Below, one piece after another: positions 32,836 through 41,127 of a stretch of DNA of 63,199 bases. Under the pieces are notes generated by a model. The model was not told where the DNA came from, did no database searches, and saw only the letters and a list, made by a program, of their open reading frames with translations. The translations under genes were made by a program, and so were the position numbers. This DNA is from Lachnospiraceae bacterium (lineage in GTDB: Bacteria; Bacillota; Clostridia; Lachnospirales; Lachnospiraceae), in NCBI GenBank assembly GCA_017438775.1, contig JAFRUR010000073.1:1-63199 (forward strand), read 5' to 3'. How positions within the stretch are numbered: position 1 is the stretch's first letter; each line of letters starts with the position of its first letter.

Positions 32836-33550
32836 ACGGCACCTCCTCTCCCAGAAGACGGCGCGCCGCGTTCATCGTGGCCAGGCCGTAGTCGCTCGCG
32901 GAACCGGCCAGGAGTTCCCCGCGCTCTCCCGCAATAAGGACGGCGCGGCGGGACGGGATGCGGGCCAGAACCTGCATGGGCAGGGTCTCCGTGGCCTCCC
33001 AGGCGTCGGGAAGCAGGCCTTTCTTGATGAGGCGGGGCCGGATCATATTGACGATCATCTGCGGGCGTACGCCCTCCGCCTCCAGAACGGTGCGCAGGCT
33101 GTCCGTGCGTCGCACGGAGGCCTGTTCCGGGGTGGTGACGAGGACGATATCGCTGCAGCGCGCGAGAAGGCTTTTCTGCCACGTCAGAGGCTGCAGGGGA
33201 AGATCGATCAGGATCTGGTCAAAAGAGCGCTCACAGAGCGGCAGGAGGCCGTCTGCGAGGTTTTCTGCGTCCTCTTTCCTGAGGCCCGCGGGCAGCAGGT
33301 ACAGGCCGGAAAAGCCATCCACGGGCAGCAGGGCGTCCTCCAGGGAGGCGCGGCCGTTCAGGACGTCACCGGCGTGATAGAACACGCGGGTTGACAGACC
33401 GGTGAACAGATCCAGAGTACGCGCACCGAAATGCGCATCGACAAGAAGGGTCCGCCTCTCCAGCTTGGAGAGAGCCGCCCCGAGATTGGCTGTGAGCTGG
33501 CTGACGCCGACGCCGCCCTTGGCGGCGGAAAGTGCCGTGATCTGACTCAT
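32825..33550 (-). CDS. Degenerate MinD/ParA-like protein
   Basis: 241 aa, in the position minD holds in Clostridial mre-min clusters. It aligns in shape to MinD/FlhG: ALSAAKGGVGVSQLTANLG, LLVDAHFGARTLDLFTGL, SFDQILIDLPLQP, LVTTPEQASVRRTDSL. But the Walker A loop KGGVGKTT has become KGGVGVSQ, losing the phosphate-binding Lys and Thr. The C-terminal membrane helix of MinD is not evident, and no minC or minE is adjacent. It is probably not an active ATPase; a structural or vestigial role is inference. Confidence 0.75.
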   Translation of the reverse strand: MSQITALSAAKGGVGVSQLTANLGAALSKLERRTLLVDAHFGARTLDLFTGLSTRVFYHAGDVLNGRASLEDALLPVDGFSGLYLLPAGLRKEDAENLADGLLPLCERSFDQILIDLPLQPLTWQKSLLARCSDIVLVTTPEQASVRRTDSLRTVLEAEGVRPQMIVNMIRPRLIKKGLLPDAWEATETLPMQVLARIPSRRAVLIAGERGELLAGSASDYGLATMNAARRLLGEEVPYAV

Positions 33551-33585
33551 GACGGCTCCTTTCTGTGAAAGACCGACCCTGCGGA

Positions 33586-36489
33586 TCAGTCCTGAATAAC
33601 GATCGTGGACGCCTTGGACGCGCCGCGGGCCATGATCTCCTGCAGGGTGATCTCCCCGAAGTAGTATTCGAGAGCCTCACGGCCGAGCTTGGCGGAGTTG
33701 GTCGAGGTGTAGCCGTACGGGATCTGCACCGCCACCGCGACCTGCGGCGACTGGTACGGCGCAAAGCCGATGAATGTCGCGTGGTTGGGGCGCTTCAGAT
33801 CCTGCTGGGCCGTTCCGGTCTTGCCGGCGACCTCGATGTCGCAGCCGCGGTAGAGAAGACGCGCCGTGGCGCCGCTCGTGATCACCATGCGCATGCCGGT
33901 GTAGATGGCATTCCAGGTCTCGTTCGAGATGTTGGCGTAGGAAAGGATCTTCGGCTCGTAGGTGGACAGGACCGTCCCGTCCGCTGCGGCGACCTTGGAC
34001 ACAAGGTTGAATTCGTATAGGTTCCCGCGGCTCGCGATCGTTGTCACATAGCGCGAGAGCTGGATGTTCGCGAAAGCGTTGGTGCCCTGTCCGATGGACG
34101 AGGGAACGACCGCGAAATCCGTGACGTGGGGTTCGATCTCCGCCACCTGGACGCCGCTCTTCTGGTTCAGGCCGTACATGGCGGCGTATTTCTGGAGGAT
34201 CTCCAGGCCGCGCGCCTCGCTGTAGTCCTCTCCCTTCGATGCCAGCCGGTAGGCCACCTCCGAGAAGAAGTAGTTGCAGGAATCGCGGATGGCCTCCATC
34301 ACATTGATGTCGCCGTGGGTGCCGTTCGGATAGATCCAGCAGCGCAGGTCGTAGCCGGCCTTGGTGAAAATCTCGTCGTCGTGGATGATCTCGTAGGGAT
34401 CCGCAATGGCGTGCTCCTCGAGGCCGGCCGTGGCCGAGACGACCTTGAAGATGGAGCCGGGGGCCGTGCGCACCTGGGTGGCGCGGTTTAAGAGCGGCAG
34501 GCTCTGGTCGTTCAGCAGACTCTGGTAGTACTTTGAATTGATCGTGCCGGAGAGCTCATTGTTGTCGTAGCCGGGGTAAGACACCATGGCCATGACCTGT
34601 CCGTTGCGCGGGTCTGTCAGGATGACGGAGGCCGAGCACAGGTCCAGGGCCAGCTGGGCCGGCGTGATCTCGATGTTGTTGATCTTGTTCACCATAAAGG
34701 TGAAGGCGCGGTCGGAGCCGCCGCTGCGCAGGGAGTTGTAGGCGGCTTCGTCCGGGGCGAGGACGCCCTGGTCAAAGAGGGCGAGGCAGACCTCGTTTCC
34801 GCTGATCACGCCTCCGTCGATCAGGGTGCGGTAGATCCTCTTGCTGAAGGTGACGTTCTCGGAGAGCTCGTCCTCCATGGCCTCGGTCAGGGCCTTGAAC
34901 GTGTCCGCCATGGACGTATAGCGGCCCGAGAGCTTCAGTTTGCCCGTATCCAGCCAGTTCTCGGAGATCGCGTGCTCCAGATAGGCGCGCAGGGCGATCT
35001 TCCCGGCCAGCCAGTCCTGATACACGCTGTCCGTGAGTTCGATCTTGTCTTCCGGAAGGTACCCGCGGGACGTCAGAATGGACAGGTACTGGTCCACGTA
35101 GTTCTTCATCTCGTCCGACAGTTTTTCGTACGGGGTCCCGTCCGCGTCGGCGAGATACACCCGGAAGGCCTCAAACACCCTCTCCCGCTCCGCTGTGTAT
35201 TTCCCGTAAATGCTCTTTTCCGCATCGCTGGCGTCGTACGCGCCGAAATGCGTGTAGTCGAGGACGTTGTTCGAAATGAGCTGTCCGTAGACTTCCTTGA
35301 TGCCGATCAGCTTGTCCCTGGCGTTGGAGCCCGGTACGATGACCACATCGTAATTGCGGAGCTTGTCCGCGATGATTCCGGCGATATGCTGCTCGATCAT
35401 CAGGTACAGGCCGACGGTGAGGTCGCGGTCCACAGTCAGGGTGACGTCGTTTCCGGCCTGCGGCTCCGTCTGGGAGACGATCTCGGTCACACGGCCCGAA
35501 GAGTCCACGTACATCTCCGTGCGGCCCTTCTTCCCCTGCAGGGTGAGTTCCAGAGAGCGCTCGATGCCGCTCTTGCCGACGACGTCGTTCACATTGTATC
35601 CGGCGTCCGGATCCAGGTCGGAGAAGTACTCCACGTCGTCCGAAGTCGCTCGGCCGGTGTAGCCGATCAGATGGGCAAAGAACACGGAGTCGTTGTAGAC
35701 GCGCACGTACTGCTCTTTGATATCCACGCCAAGGAGCTCGTTGGCGTGCTCCAGGACGTCGCCCACGGTGGCCTCATCCACGCCGGAGGCGACCACGAGG
35801 GATTCATATTTGCGGTAGGCGATCTGCGCGAGCGCAAAGCGCACGTTGATCAGGTCGATCGTGTGCTGCGGCGATACCTCGTAGGTGCCGTCGGCTGCCT
35901 TGCGGCCGTATTTGCCGATGCCGTAGCGGTCCACCATCATCTGGACGATCTCGTCCGGCGTCGCGGCCGTGGAATAGCGCACGGTGCCGTCTGCCTTCGG
36001 CTGGTCCAGATCGCGCACCGTGGTCAGGCCGTAGACGTCGCGCAGGAAGCGCTTGTGCTCTTCCTCTCCCGAGGACGTGAACACGTAGCGGCCGGCGCTG
36101 TCCACGCCGATCTTGAGATCCGAGATCACGCGCACGCTGTGACGGTCCAGGACGTCCAGAAGGCGCAGGATCATCAGATTCTTTTCGTAGCCGTTCGCAT
36201 AGGCGCCGGTGTCCTGCAGGGTCACGGCGTAGGTGAGCTGGTTGTAAGCCAGGAGCTTGCCGCTGCGGTCATAGATCTGCCCGCGGGTGCCGGGCTCGCT
36301 CTTTTTGGTGAGGGTAGTCGCGAGATACTGTGTCTGATAGGTGGACGGTCCCTCCACGATCTGAAGCGTGAAGAGACGGAACAGAAGCGCCCCGAACAGA
36401 GCCAGCAGAAAAAGCGACAGCAGAAACAGGCGGGATGTGATCACCCGCCTGATCTCCCCGAATATATAGGAGACCCATTCCTTAAACAA
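33586..36489 (-). CDS. mrdA: Penicillin-binding protein 2 (elongation transpeptidase)
   Basis: 967 aa. One N-terminal membrane helix (LFLLSLFLLALFGALLFRLF), dimerisation region beginning GTRGQIYDRSGKLLAYN, and the transpeptidase with SxxK in APGSIFKVVS, SxN in SCNYFF and KTG in VAGKTGTAQ. Between residues about 345 and 620 there is a largely helical insertion some 230 aa longer than in E. coli PBP2, also seen in related long Clostridial PBP2s. The start is TTG 36489, overlapping the mreD end by 8 bp; no better ATG exists before the membrane segment. Confidence 0.93.
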   Translation of the reverse strand: MFKEWVSYIFGEIRRVITSRLFLLSLFLLALFGALLFRLFTLQIVEGPSTYQTQYLATTLTKKSEPGTRGQIYDRSGKLLAYNQLTYAVTLQDTGAYANGYEKNLMILRLLDVLDRHSVRVISDLKIGVDSAGRYVFTSSGEEEHKRFLRDVYGLTTVRDLDQPKADGTVRYSTAATPDEIVQMMVDRYGIGKYGRKAADGTYEVSPQHTIDLINVRFALAQIAYRKYESLVVASGVDEATVGDVLEHANELLGVDIKEQYVRVYNDSVFFAHLIGYTGRATSDDVEYFSDLDPDAGYNVNDVVGKSGIERSLELTLQGKKGRTEMYVDSSGRVTEIVSQTEPQAGNDVTLTVDRDLTVGLYLMIEQHIAGIIADKLRNYDVVIVPGSNARDKLIGIKEVYGQLISNNVLDYTHFGAYDASDAEKSIYGKYTAERERVFEAFRVYLADADGTPYEKLSDEMKNYVDQYLSILTSRGYLPEDKIELTDSVYQDWLAGKIALRAYLEHAISENWLDTGKLKLSGRYTSMADTFKALTEAMEDELSENVTFSKRIYRTLIDGGVISGNEVCLALFDQGVLAPDEAAYNSLRSGGSDRAFTFMVNKINNIEITPAQLALDLCSASVILTDPRNGQVMAMVSYPGYDNNELSGTINSKYYQSLLNDQSLPLLNRATQVRTAPGSIFKVVSATAGLEEHAIADPYEIIHDDEIFTKAGYDLRCWIYPNGTHGDINVMEAIRDSCNYFFSEVAYRLASKGEDYSEARGLEILQKYAAMYGLNQKSGVQVAEIEPHVTDFAVVPSSIGQGTNAFANIQLSRYVTTIASRGNLYEFNLVSKVAAADGTVLSTYEPKILSYANISNETWNAIYTGMRMVITSGATARLLYRGCDIEVAGKTGTAQQDLKRPNHATFIGFAPYQSPQVAVAVQIPYGYTSTNSAKLGREALEYYFGEITLQEIMARGASKASTIVIQD

Positions 36490-37006
36490 ATCGCTTCGCC
36501 TGCTTTCTCTCCTGACGGTCCAGGAATTCGTTCGCCTTGCGGATGATCTGGTACACGAAGACCGCGCTCACGACGGTGTAGACGATCTCGGGCATCATGA
36601 TGTGGTGCAGATAAAACGGAAGATCGATGCGGTTGCGCAGGGCGAAATTGAAGAAGAAAATGTAGCACTGGAAGATCAGATCTCCCGCCCCGCAGAACAG
36701 CAGCGGAAAGGTCAGGAGCTCCGAGTTCACGTATTTCTGGAAGAGGCCGCAGCCGTATCCCAGAATCATGTAAATGAAGGTGTAATACCCAAGAGTATTG
36801 CCGATCAGAATGTCCTTGAGGAGCCCCGCGAAGACGCCGGCGGCCAGGCCCTGCACGCTGCCGCGCAGAAAGCCGATGGCGCAGCAGACGATCAGGAGGA
36901 GGTTGGGCGCGGTGCTCATGACGTCTCCCGCGGTCAGAAGGTTGTGCTGAATAAAGAAGGCCGCCAGAATCAGGAGGGCGGCGATGATCACCCGACGGAT
37001 GTTCAC
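36482..37006 (-). CDS. mreD: Rod shape-determining membrane protein MreD
   Basis: 174 aa with five or six predicted membrane helices (IIAALLILAAFFIQHNLL, NLLLIVCCAIGFLRGSVQG, GAGDLIFQCYIFFFNFAL). The FLRGSVQGLAAGVFAGLLKD loop is typical of MreD. It bridges MreC and the PBP2/RodA synthase. It overlaps mreC by 4 bp and mrdA by 8 bp. Confidence 0.88.
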   Translation of the reverse strand: MNIRRVIIAALLILAAFFIQHNLLTAGDVMSTAPNLLLIVCCAIGFLRGSVQGLAAGVFAGLLKDILIGNTLGYYTFIYMILGYGCGLFQKYVNSELLTFPLLFCGAGDLIFQCYIFFFNFALRNRIDLPFYLHHIMMPEIVYTVVSAVFVYQIIRKANEFLDRQERKQAKRFV

Positions 37007-37866
37007 GGCGTGTCCTCCCCGGAGGTGTCCTCCTTGAGCGTGGTGATGATCAGGACGCTGTCCAGGTGGCGGAAGTCCACGACCGGGACCAGAGTGCCCG
37101 ACTGGGTCAGGTTGTTGGCGTCCACGCTCATCTCGCGCACGATGCCCACCAGGATGCCCGGCAGGTACTTGGTGCTGGTGTTGGACGTGACGATGCGGTC
37201 GTCCGCGAGGATGACGTCTCCCTTCTCCACATGCATGATGCGCAGGAGGCCCTCTTCGTACAGTTTCAGGTCTCCGGAGACGATGCAGCCGTCCTGCGAG
37301 GCCGTGCTCATGGCCATGACGTTGCTCTCGTCGTCGATGATGGAGAGAACGCGCGCATAGTTGGGACCGGCGTACGTCACGATGCCCACAAGACCGCCCT
37401 GGGCGATCACGTTCATGTCCTTTTTGATGCCGTCCTTCGTGCCCTTGTCCACCGTAAAGGAGTGGAACCAGCGGCCCGAATCCTTCGCGATGACGTGCGC
37501 GCCGACCATCTCGTACTGAGAGTACTGGCTGCGCAGGTCAAAGAGCTCGCGCAGCGAATCCAGTTCCGTGCGCTCGAGAAGAAGACGCGTGTTCTCCTCC
37601 TTGAGGGCCGCGATCTCTTCCTTCAGGGCGGCGTTCTCCGTCTGCGCGGCGCGCAGGGTGCGGACGTTCTCGATCTCTTCGTAGAAGGCGGAGCCGATTT
37701 TATCGAAACCGCGCTGGATCGGCCCGGCGACCACGGACACGGCGTCCCGCAGCGGCGCGGTGGCGCTTGAGCGCACGTAACTTAAGGCCACGCCGATCAG
37801 GATGAGCGCGGTCACCGCATACAGGATGGTTTTTGCCGGGATCTTGGGCCGGTTCTTCTCGTTCAT
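37003..37866 (-). CDS. mreC: Rod shape-determining protein MreC
   Basis: 287 aa. A membrane anchor near residues 12-30 (TILYAVTALILIGVALSYV), a coiled coil (about 70-105) and the two beta-barrels of MreC (VGAHVIAKDSGRWFHSFTVD, GLVGIVTYAGPNYARVLSI). ATG overlaps the radC stop by 4 bp. In most relatives mreB sits between radC and mreC; here it is absent. Confidence 0.93.
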   Translation of the reverse strand: MNEKNRPKIPAKTILYAVTALILIGVALSYVRSSATAPLRDAVSVVAGPIQRGFDKIGSAFYEEIENVRTLRAAQTENAALKEEIAALKEENTRLLLERTELDSLRELFDLRSQYSQYEMVGAHVIAKDSGRWFHSFTVDKGTKDGIKKDMNVIAQGGLVGIVTYAGPNYARVLSIIDDESNVMAMSTASQDGCIVSGDLKLYEEGLLRIMHVEKGDVILADDRIVTSNTSTKYLPGILVGIVREMSVDANNLTQSGTLVPVVDFRHLDSVLIITTLKEDTSGEDTP

Positions 37867-38546
37867 AGGTATCCCTGTTTCAGAAAGCTGATATAGGTTC
37901 CGTCGCCGATGACCATGTGGTCGACCAGGGGGATGCCGAGCATCTCTCCCGCTTTGGCGATACGTTTGGTCACGTCCATGTCCGCCCGGCTTGGGGTGGG
38001 GTCTCCGCTCGGGTGGTTGTGCAGGACCAGGATGCGCGCCGCCCCGCAGCGCAGGGCTTCGCGGTAGATCTCCCGCGGCGACACCACAGTCTCGGAGACG
38101 GTGCCCTGAAAGAGCACGCAGTCGCGCAGGAGGCGGTTTTTTGTGTTAAGGCACGCGACCACGAAGGTCTCGTGCGGCAGGCCGGACAGGCGCCCCATGT
38201 AGTGCTGCGCCACACGGTCCGGGTCCGAAAGAAGGGGACGGTCGGGTTCCGGGACGGCGGCGCGGCGGCCGAGTTCCGCGCTGCAGAGGATCATGGCGGC
38301 GCGGGCGCGCCCGATGCCGGAAATGGACACGAGCTGCTCCGGGGAACTGCGCATCAGTTCGCGCAGGGGGCCGTGGTCCCGCAGGATGCGGCGGGACAGC
38401 GACAGGACATCCTCTCCGGAACGCCCGTGGCGCAGGATGGCGGCCAGAAGCTCCGCGTCGGTCAGGACGCCGGGGCCGTGCGCGAGGCACCTCTCCGCGG
38501 GCATGTCGGAAACGGCCGGCAGGGCCGAACGGTCAGCTGGTTTCAA
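37863..38546 (-). CDS. radC: RadC-family JAB-domain protein
   Basis: 227 aa. N-terminal helical/HhH part (LTDAELLAAILRHG, ISGIGRARAAMIL) and the JAMM metalloprotease-like motif LHNHPSGDPTPSRAD near residue 180. I place the start at TTG 38546: AGGAG lies eight bases upstream and the resulting length is normal, whereas longer frames run through a promoter-like TATACT (38600-38605). The role in repair is uncertain despite the name. Confidence 0.9.
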   Translation of the reverse strand: MKPADRSALPAVSDMPAERCLAHGPGVLTDAELLAAILRHGRSGEDVLSLSRRILRDHGPLRELMRSSPEQLVSISGIGRARAAMILCSAELGRRAAVPEPDRPLLSDPDRVAQHYMGRLSGLPHETFVVACLNTKNRLLRDCVLFQGTVSETVVSPREIYREALRCGAARILVLHNHPSGDPTPSRADMDVTKRIAKAGEMLGIPLVDHMVIGDGTYISFLKQGYL

Positions 38547-38654
38547 AGTCTGTGCTCCTCTCCCGCTCTCCAGGCGCGAAGGAAGCTCATATCTTGTCAA
38601 GTATAGCACAAAACCGCCGCACCGGTACATCCGGCGCGGCGAATTCACAAAATA

Positions 38655-39962
38655 TTAAGAGAATTCGGGCGGAGGCAGCCGGACCTCGCCCGCTGCGGCG
38701 AGTTCGGCCAGCGAACGCAGGATCCCGGCCTTGGCGTGCGGCCAGGTCAGACCTCCCTGGAAGAACACGGTGTAAGGGACGCGCATGGGCCCGTCCGCGG
38801 AAAGCTCGATGCTGCTTCCGGAGATGAAGGCGCCGGCCGCCATGATGACCGGGTCCTGATATCCCGGCATGTCCCACGGAATGGGCTCCACGAAGGAATC
38901 GACCGGGGCGGCGGCCTGAATGCCGCGGCAGAAGGCACAGAGCGCGCCCGGGGTATTGAGATCCACCGACTGGATGACGTCTGTGCGCGGCTCCAGGGGA
39001 CCGGGGGATGCCCCGTAGCCCAGCTTTGCGTACAGGGCGGAGGCGAAAAGCGCGCCCTTCAGGGCCGCGGCCGTGACCGTGGGCGCCAGGAACAGTCCCT
39101 GATAAAACGGCCGGTTGACGCCGAGGCTCGCGCCCAGTTCCCCGCCCAGACCGGGGGCCGTGAGGCGGTAGGCACATTTGTCCACGAGGTCCGCGCGCCC
39201 GGCGATGTAGCCGCCCGTGGGAGCCAGGCCGCCCCCCGGGTTCTTGATGAGCGATCCGACGATCAGATCCGCGCCGACCTCGGTCGGCTCCTTCTCCTCC
39301 ACGAATTCGCCGTAGCAGTTGTCGACCATGACCGGCACGTCCGGACGGTGTTCGTGAACAAAGGCCGCTGCTTCGGCGATCTGCGCGACGGTGAGCGACG
39401 GACGGTGCGCGTAGCCGCGGGAGCGCTGGATGTGCACGAGCTTCACGGAGGGATCGCGCAGTTCCATCGAGATGCGGTCAAAGTCGAAACCGCCTTCCGG
39501 CGTCAGGTCCGCCTGTGCGTAGCCGATCTCGTATTCCGCGAGCGAACCGGTCGCGGGCACGATGCCGATGACCTCGTCCAGGGTATCGTAGGGCTTTCCG
39601 GAGATCGCCAGCATCACGTCGCCGGGACGGAGCATGCCGAAGAGGCAGATGGCCAGCGCGTGGGTGCCGCTCGCGATCTGAGCGCGCACCAGAGCCTTTT
39701 CCGCCCCGAACACGCGCGCAAACACGCGCTCGAAGGTGTCGCGGCCGGCGTCATCGTAGCCGTAGCCCGTGCTCTCACCCAGATGATCCGCGGCCACGCG
39801 CTCCGCGCGCATCGCCTCCAGGACCTTGAGCTGGCCAAGTTCCGCGGCGGCATCTGCCGCAGCCAGGCGAGGTTCTATAGCCTCCAGAACCGGCTCCGCA
39901 AACGCGAGGACCTCCCGCGGGATGCCCGCCCGCTCATACCGTTTTTTCAGTTCTTCGTTCAT
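38655..39962 (-). CDS. Methionine gamma-lyase family PLP protein (YnbB-like)
   Basis: 435 aa, fold-type I PLP enzyme of the YnbB / 'aluminium resistance' group. PLP-site Lys is in VGSLIKNPGGGLAPTGGY; RAQIASGTHALAICLFGMLR binds the phosphate; SVKLVHIQRSRGYAHRPSLT and VDNCYGEFVE are family blocks. The substrate is unknown, though Cys/Met metabolism is likely. ATG 39962 follows GGAGGGG. It lies downstream of miaA, an arrangement typical of Firmicutes. Confidence 0.88.
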   Translation of the reverse strand: MNEELKKRYERAGIPREVLAFAEPVLEAIEPRLAAADAAAELGQLKVLEAMRAERVAADHLGESTGYGYDDAGRDTFERVFARVFGAEKALVRAQIASGTHALAICLFGMLRPGDVMLAISGKPYDTLDEVIGIVPATGSLAEYEIGYAQADLTPEGGFDFDRISMELRDPSVKLVHIQRSRGYAHRPSLTVAQIAEAAAFVHEHRPDVPVMVDNCYGEFVEEKEPTEVGADLIVGSLIKNPGGGLAPTGGYIAGRADLVDKCAYRLTAPGLGGELGASLGVNRPFYQGLFLAPTVTAAALKGALFASALYAKLGYGASPGPLEPRTDVIQSVDLNTPGALCAFCRGIQAAAPVDSFVEPIPWDMPGYQDPVIMAAGAFISGSSIELSADGPMRVPYTVFFQGGLTWPHAKAGILRSLAELAAAGEVRLPPPEFS

Positions 39963-40114
39963 GGGTCTTCTGCCCCTCCCGACAAGGCAAACTCGGCAAA
40001 TCCGATACGCTTCCTCTGTAAATGCGAACGATAAGGTCCGCACAAAATGCTTCCCGAACAACAGCGGACGTACAGATCCGGAGAACAGACCGTACGGCAG
40101 GCAGCAGGCGTCCC

Positions 40115-41080
40115 TCAGGACATCTGCGGCCGCGCGCAGAGCGCGTACGCCCGTGCAAAGACTTCTTCCGGCGTCATGGTCCCCACGTCCAGCCAGACCG
40201 CGTCCGGCTCGCGCTTGAACCAGGACAGCTGGCGCTTCGCGTAACGGCGCGTGTTCTTCTTGATCTCGGCCACGGCGTGCTCCAGCGTGCATTCCCCGCG
40301 CAGGTATTTCTGCAGATCCCCGTAACCGAGGCCCTGCATCGACGGTGCCGTCCCCGGGATCCCGCTTTCCAGAAGGGCGCGTGTCTCCTCGAGGAACCCC
40401 TCTTCCATCATCTCGTCCACGCGCTCCTCGATGCGGGCGTAGAGAGCGCTGCGCTCCCGCGTCAGGACCAGATACGTCAGGTCGTACGGCGTCTCCCGCG
40501 CGCGCTCTGCGACGTTGTGCTCGGAGATCCTCCGTCCCGTTGTCTTGAGGAATTCCAGGGCGCGGACAACGCGCCGCACGTTCCCGGGCGGAATGGCATC
40601 CGCGGCGTCAGGATCGCGCTCACGCAGCATCGCGTGAAGAGCAGCCTGGCCGTGCTCCCGCGCGTAGGCCTCCATCTCTTCCCGGAAAACCGGATCGCTC
40701 GCGTCGGAATTGAAGTCGATATCGCGCGTCACGGCCTGGATGTAAAACCCGGTGCCGCCCGCAAGGATGGGCACGCGGCCGCGGGCATAGATCTCCTCCA
40801 GTGCGGCGCGGGCGAGTTCCTGATAGCGCGTCACGTCAAAGGGCTCGTCCGGCTCCGCTACGTCGATCAGGTGATGCGGCACGAGGGCGCGCTCCTCTTT
40901 GCTCGCCTTGGCCGTGCCGATGTCCATGCGGCGGTAGACCTGCATCGAATCCGCCCCGACGATCTCCCCGCCCAGGCGCTGCGCCAGGGACAGGGACAGT
41001 GCCGTTTTTCCCACGGCCGTCGGGCCCGCGATCACGATGAGGCGGCGCTTTGCGCCCTGTTTTTCCGGGTCAGTTCTCAT
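40115..41080 (-). CDS. miaA: tRNA dimethylallyltransferase
   Basis: 321 aa; adds the isopentenyl group to A37 of tRNAs reading UNN codons. P-loop IAGPTAVGKTALS near residue 19, GADSMQVYRRMDIGTAK, and PILAGGTGFYIQAVT are diagnostic. The product is further modified by MiaB, encoded 5 kb upstream in the same cluster. mutS-mutL-miaA is a conserved order. Confidence 0.97.
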   Translation of the reverse strand: MRTDPEKQGAKRRLIVIAGPTAVGKTALSLSLAQRLGGEIVGADSMQVYRRMDIGTAKASKEERALVPHHLIDVAEPDEPFDVTRYQELARAALEEIYARGRVPILAGGTGFYIQAVTRDIDFNSDASDPVFREEMEAYAREHGQAALHAMLRERDPDAADAIPPGNVRRVVRALEFLKTTGRRISEHNVAERARETPYDLTYLVLTRERSALYARIEERVDEMMEEGFLEETRALLESGIPGTAPSMQGLGYGDLQKYLRGECTLEHAVAEIKKNTRRYAKRQLSWFKREPDAVWLDVGTMTPEEVFARAYALCARPQMS

Positions 41081-41127
41081 GCTTTGCGATCACCATTCGA
41101 TACGGTGTCCGGAGCCGTTTGTCCGGC

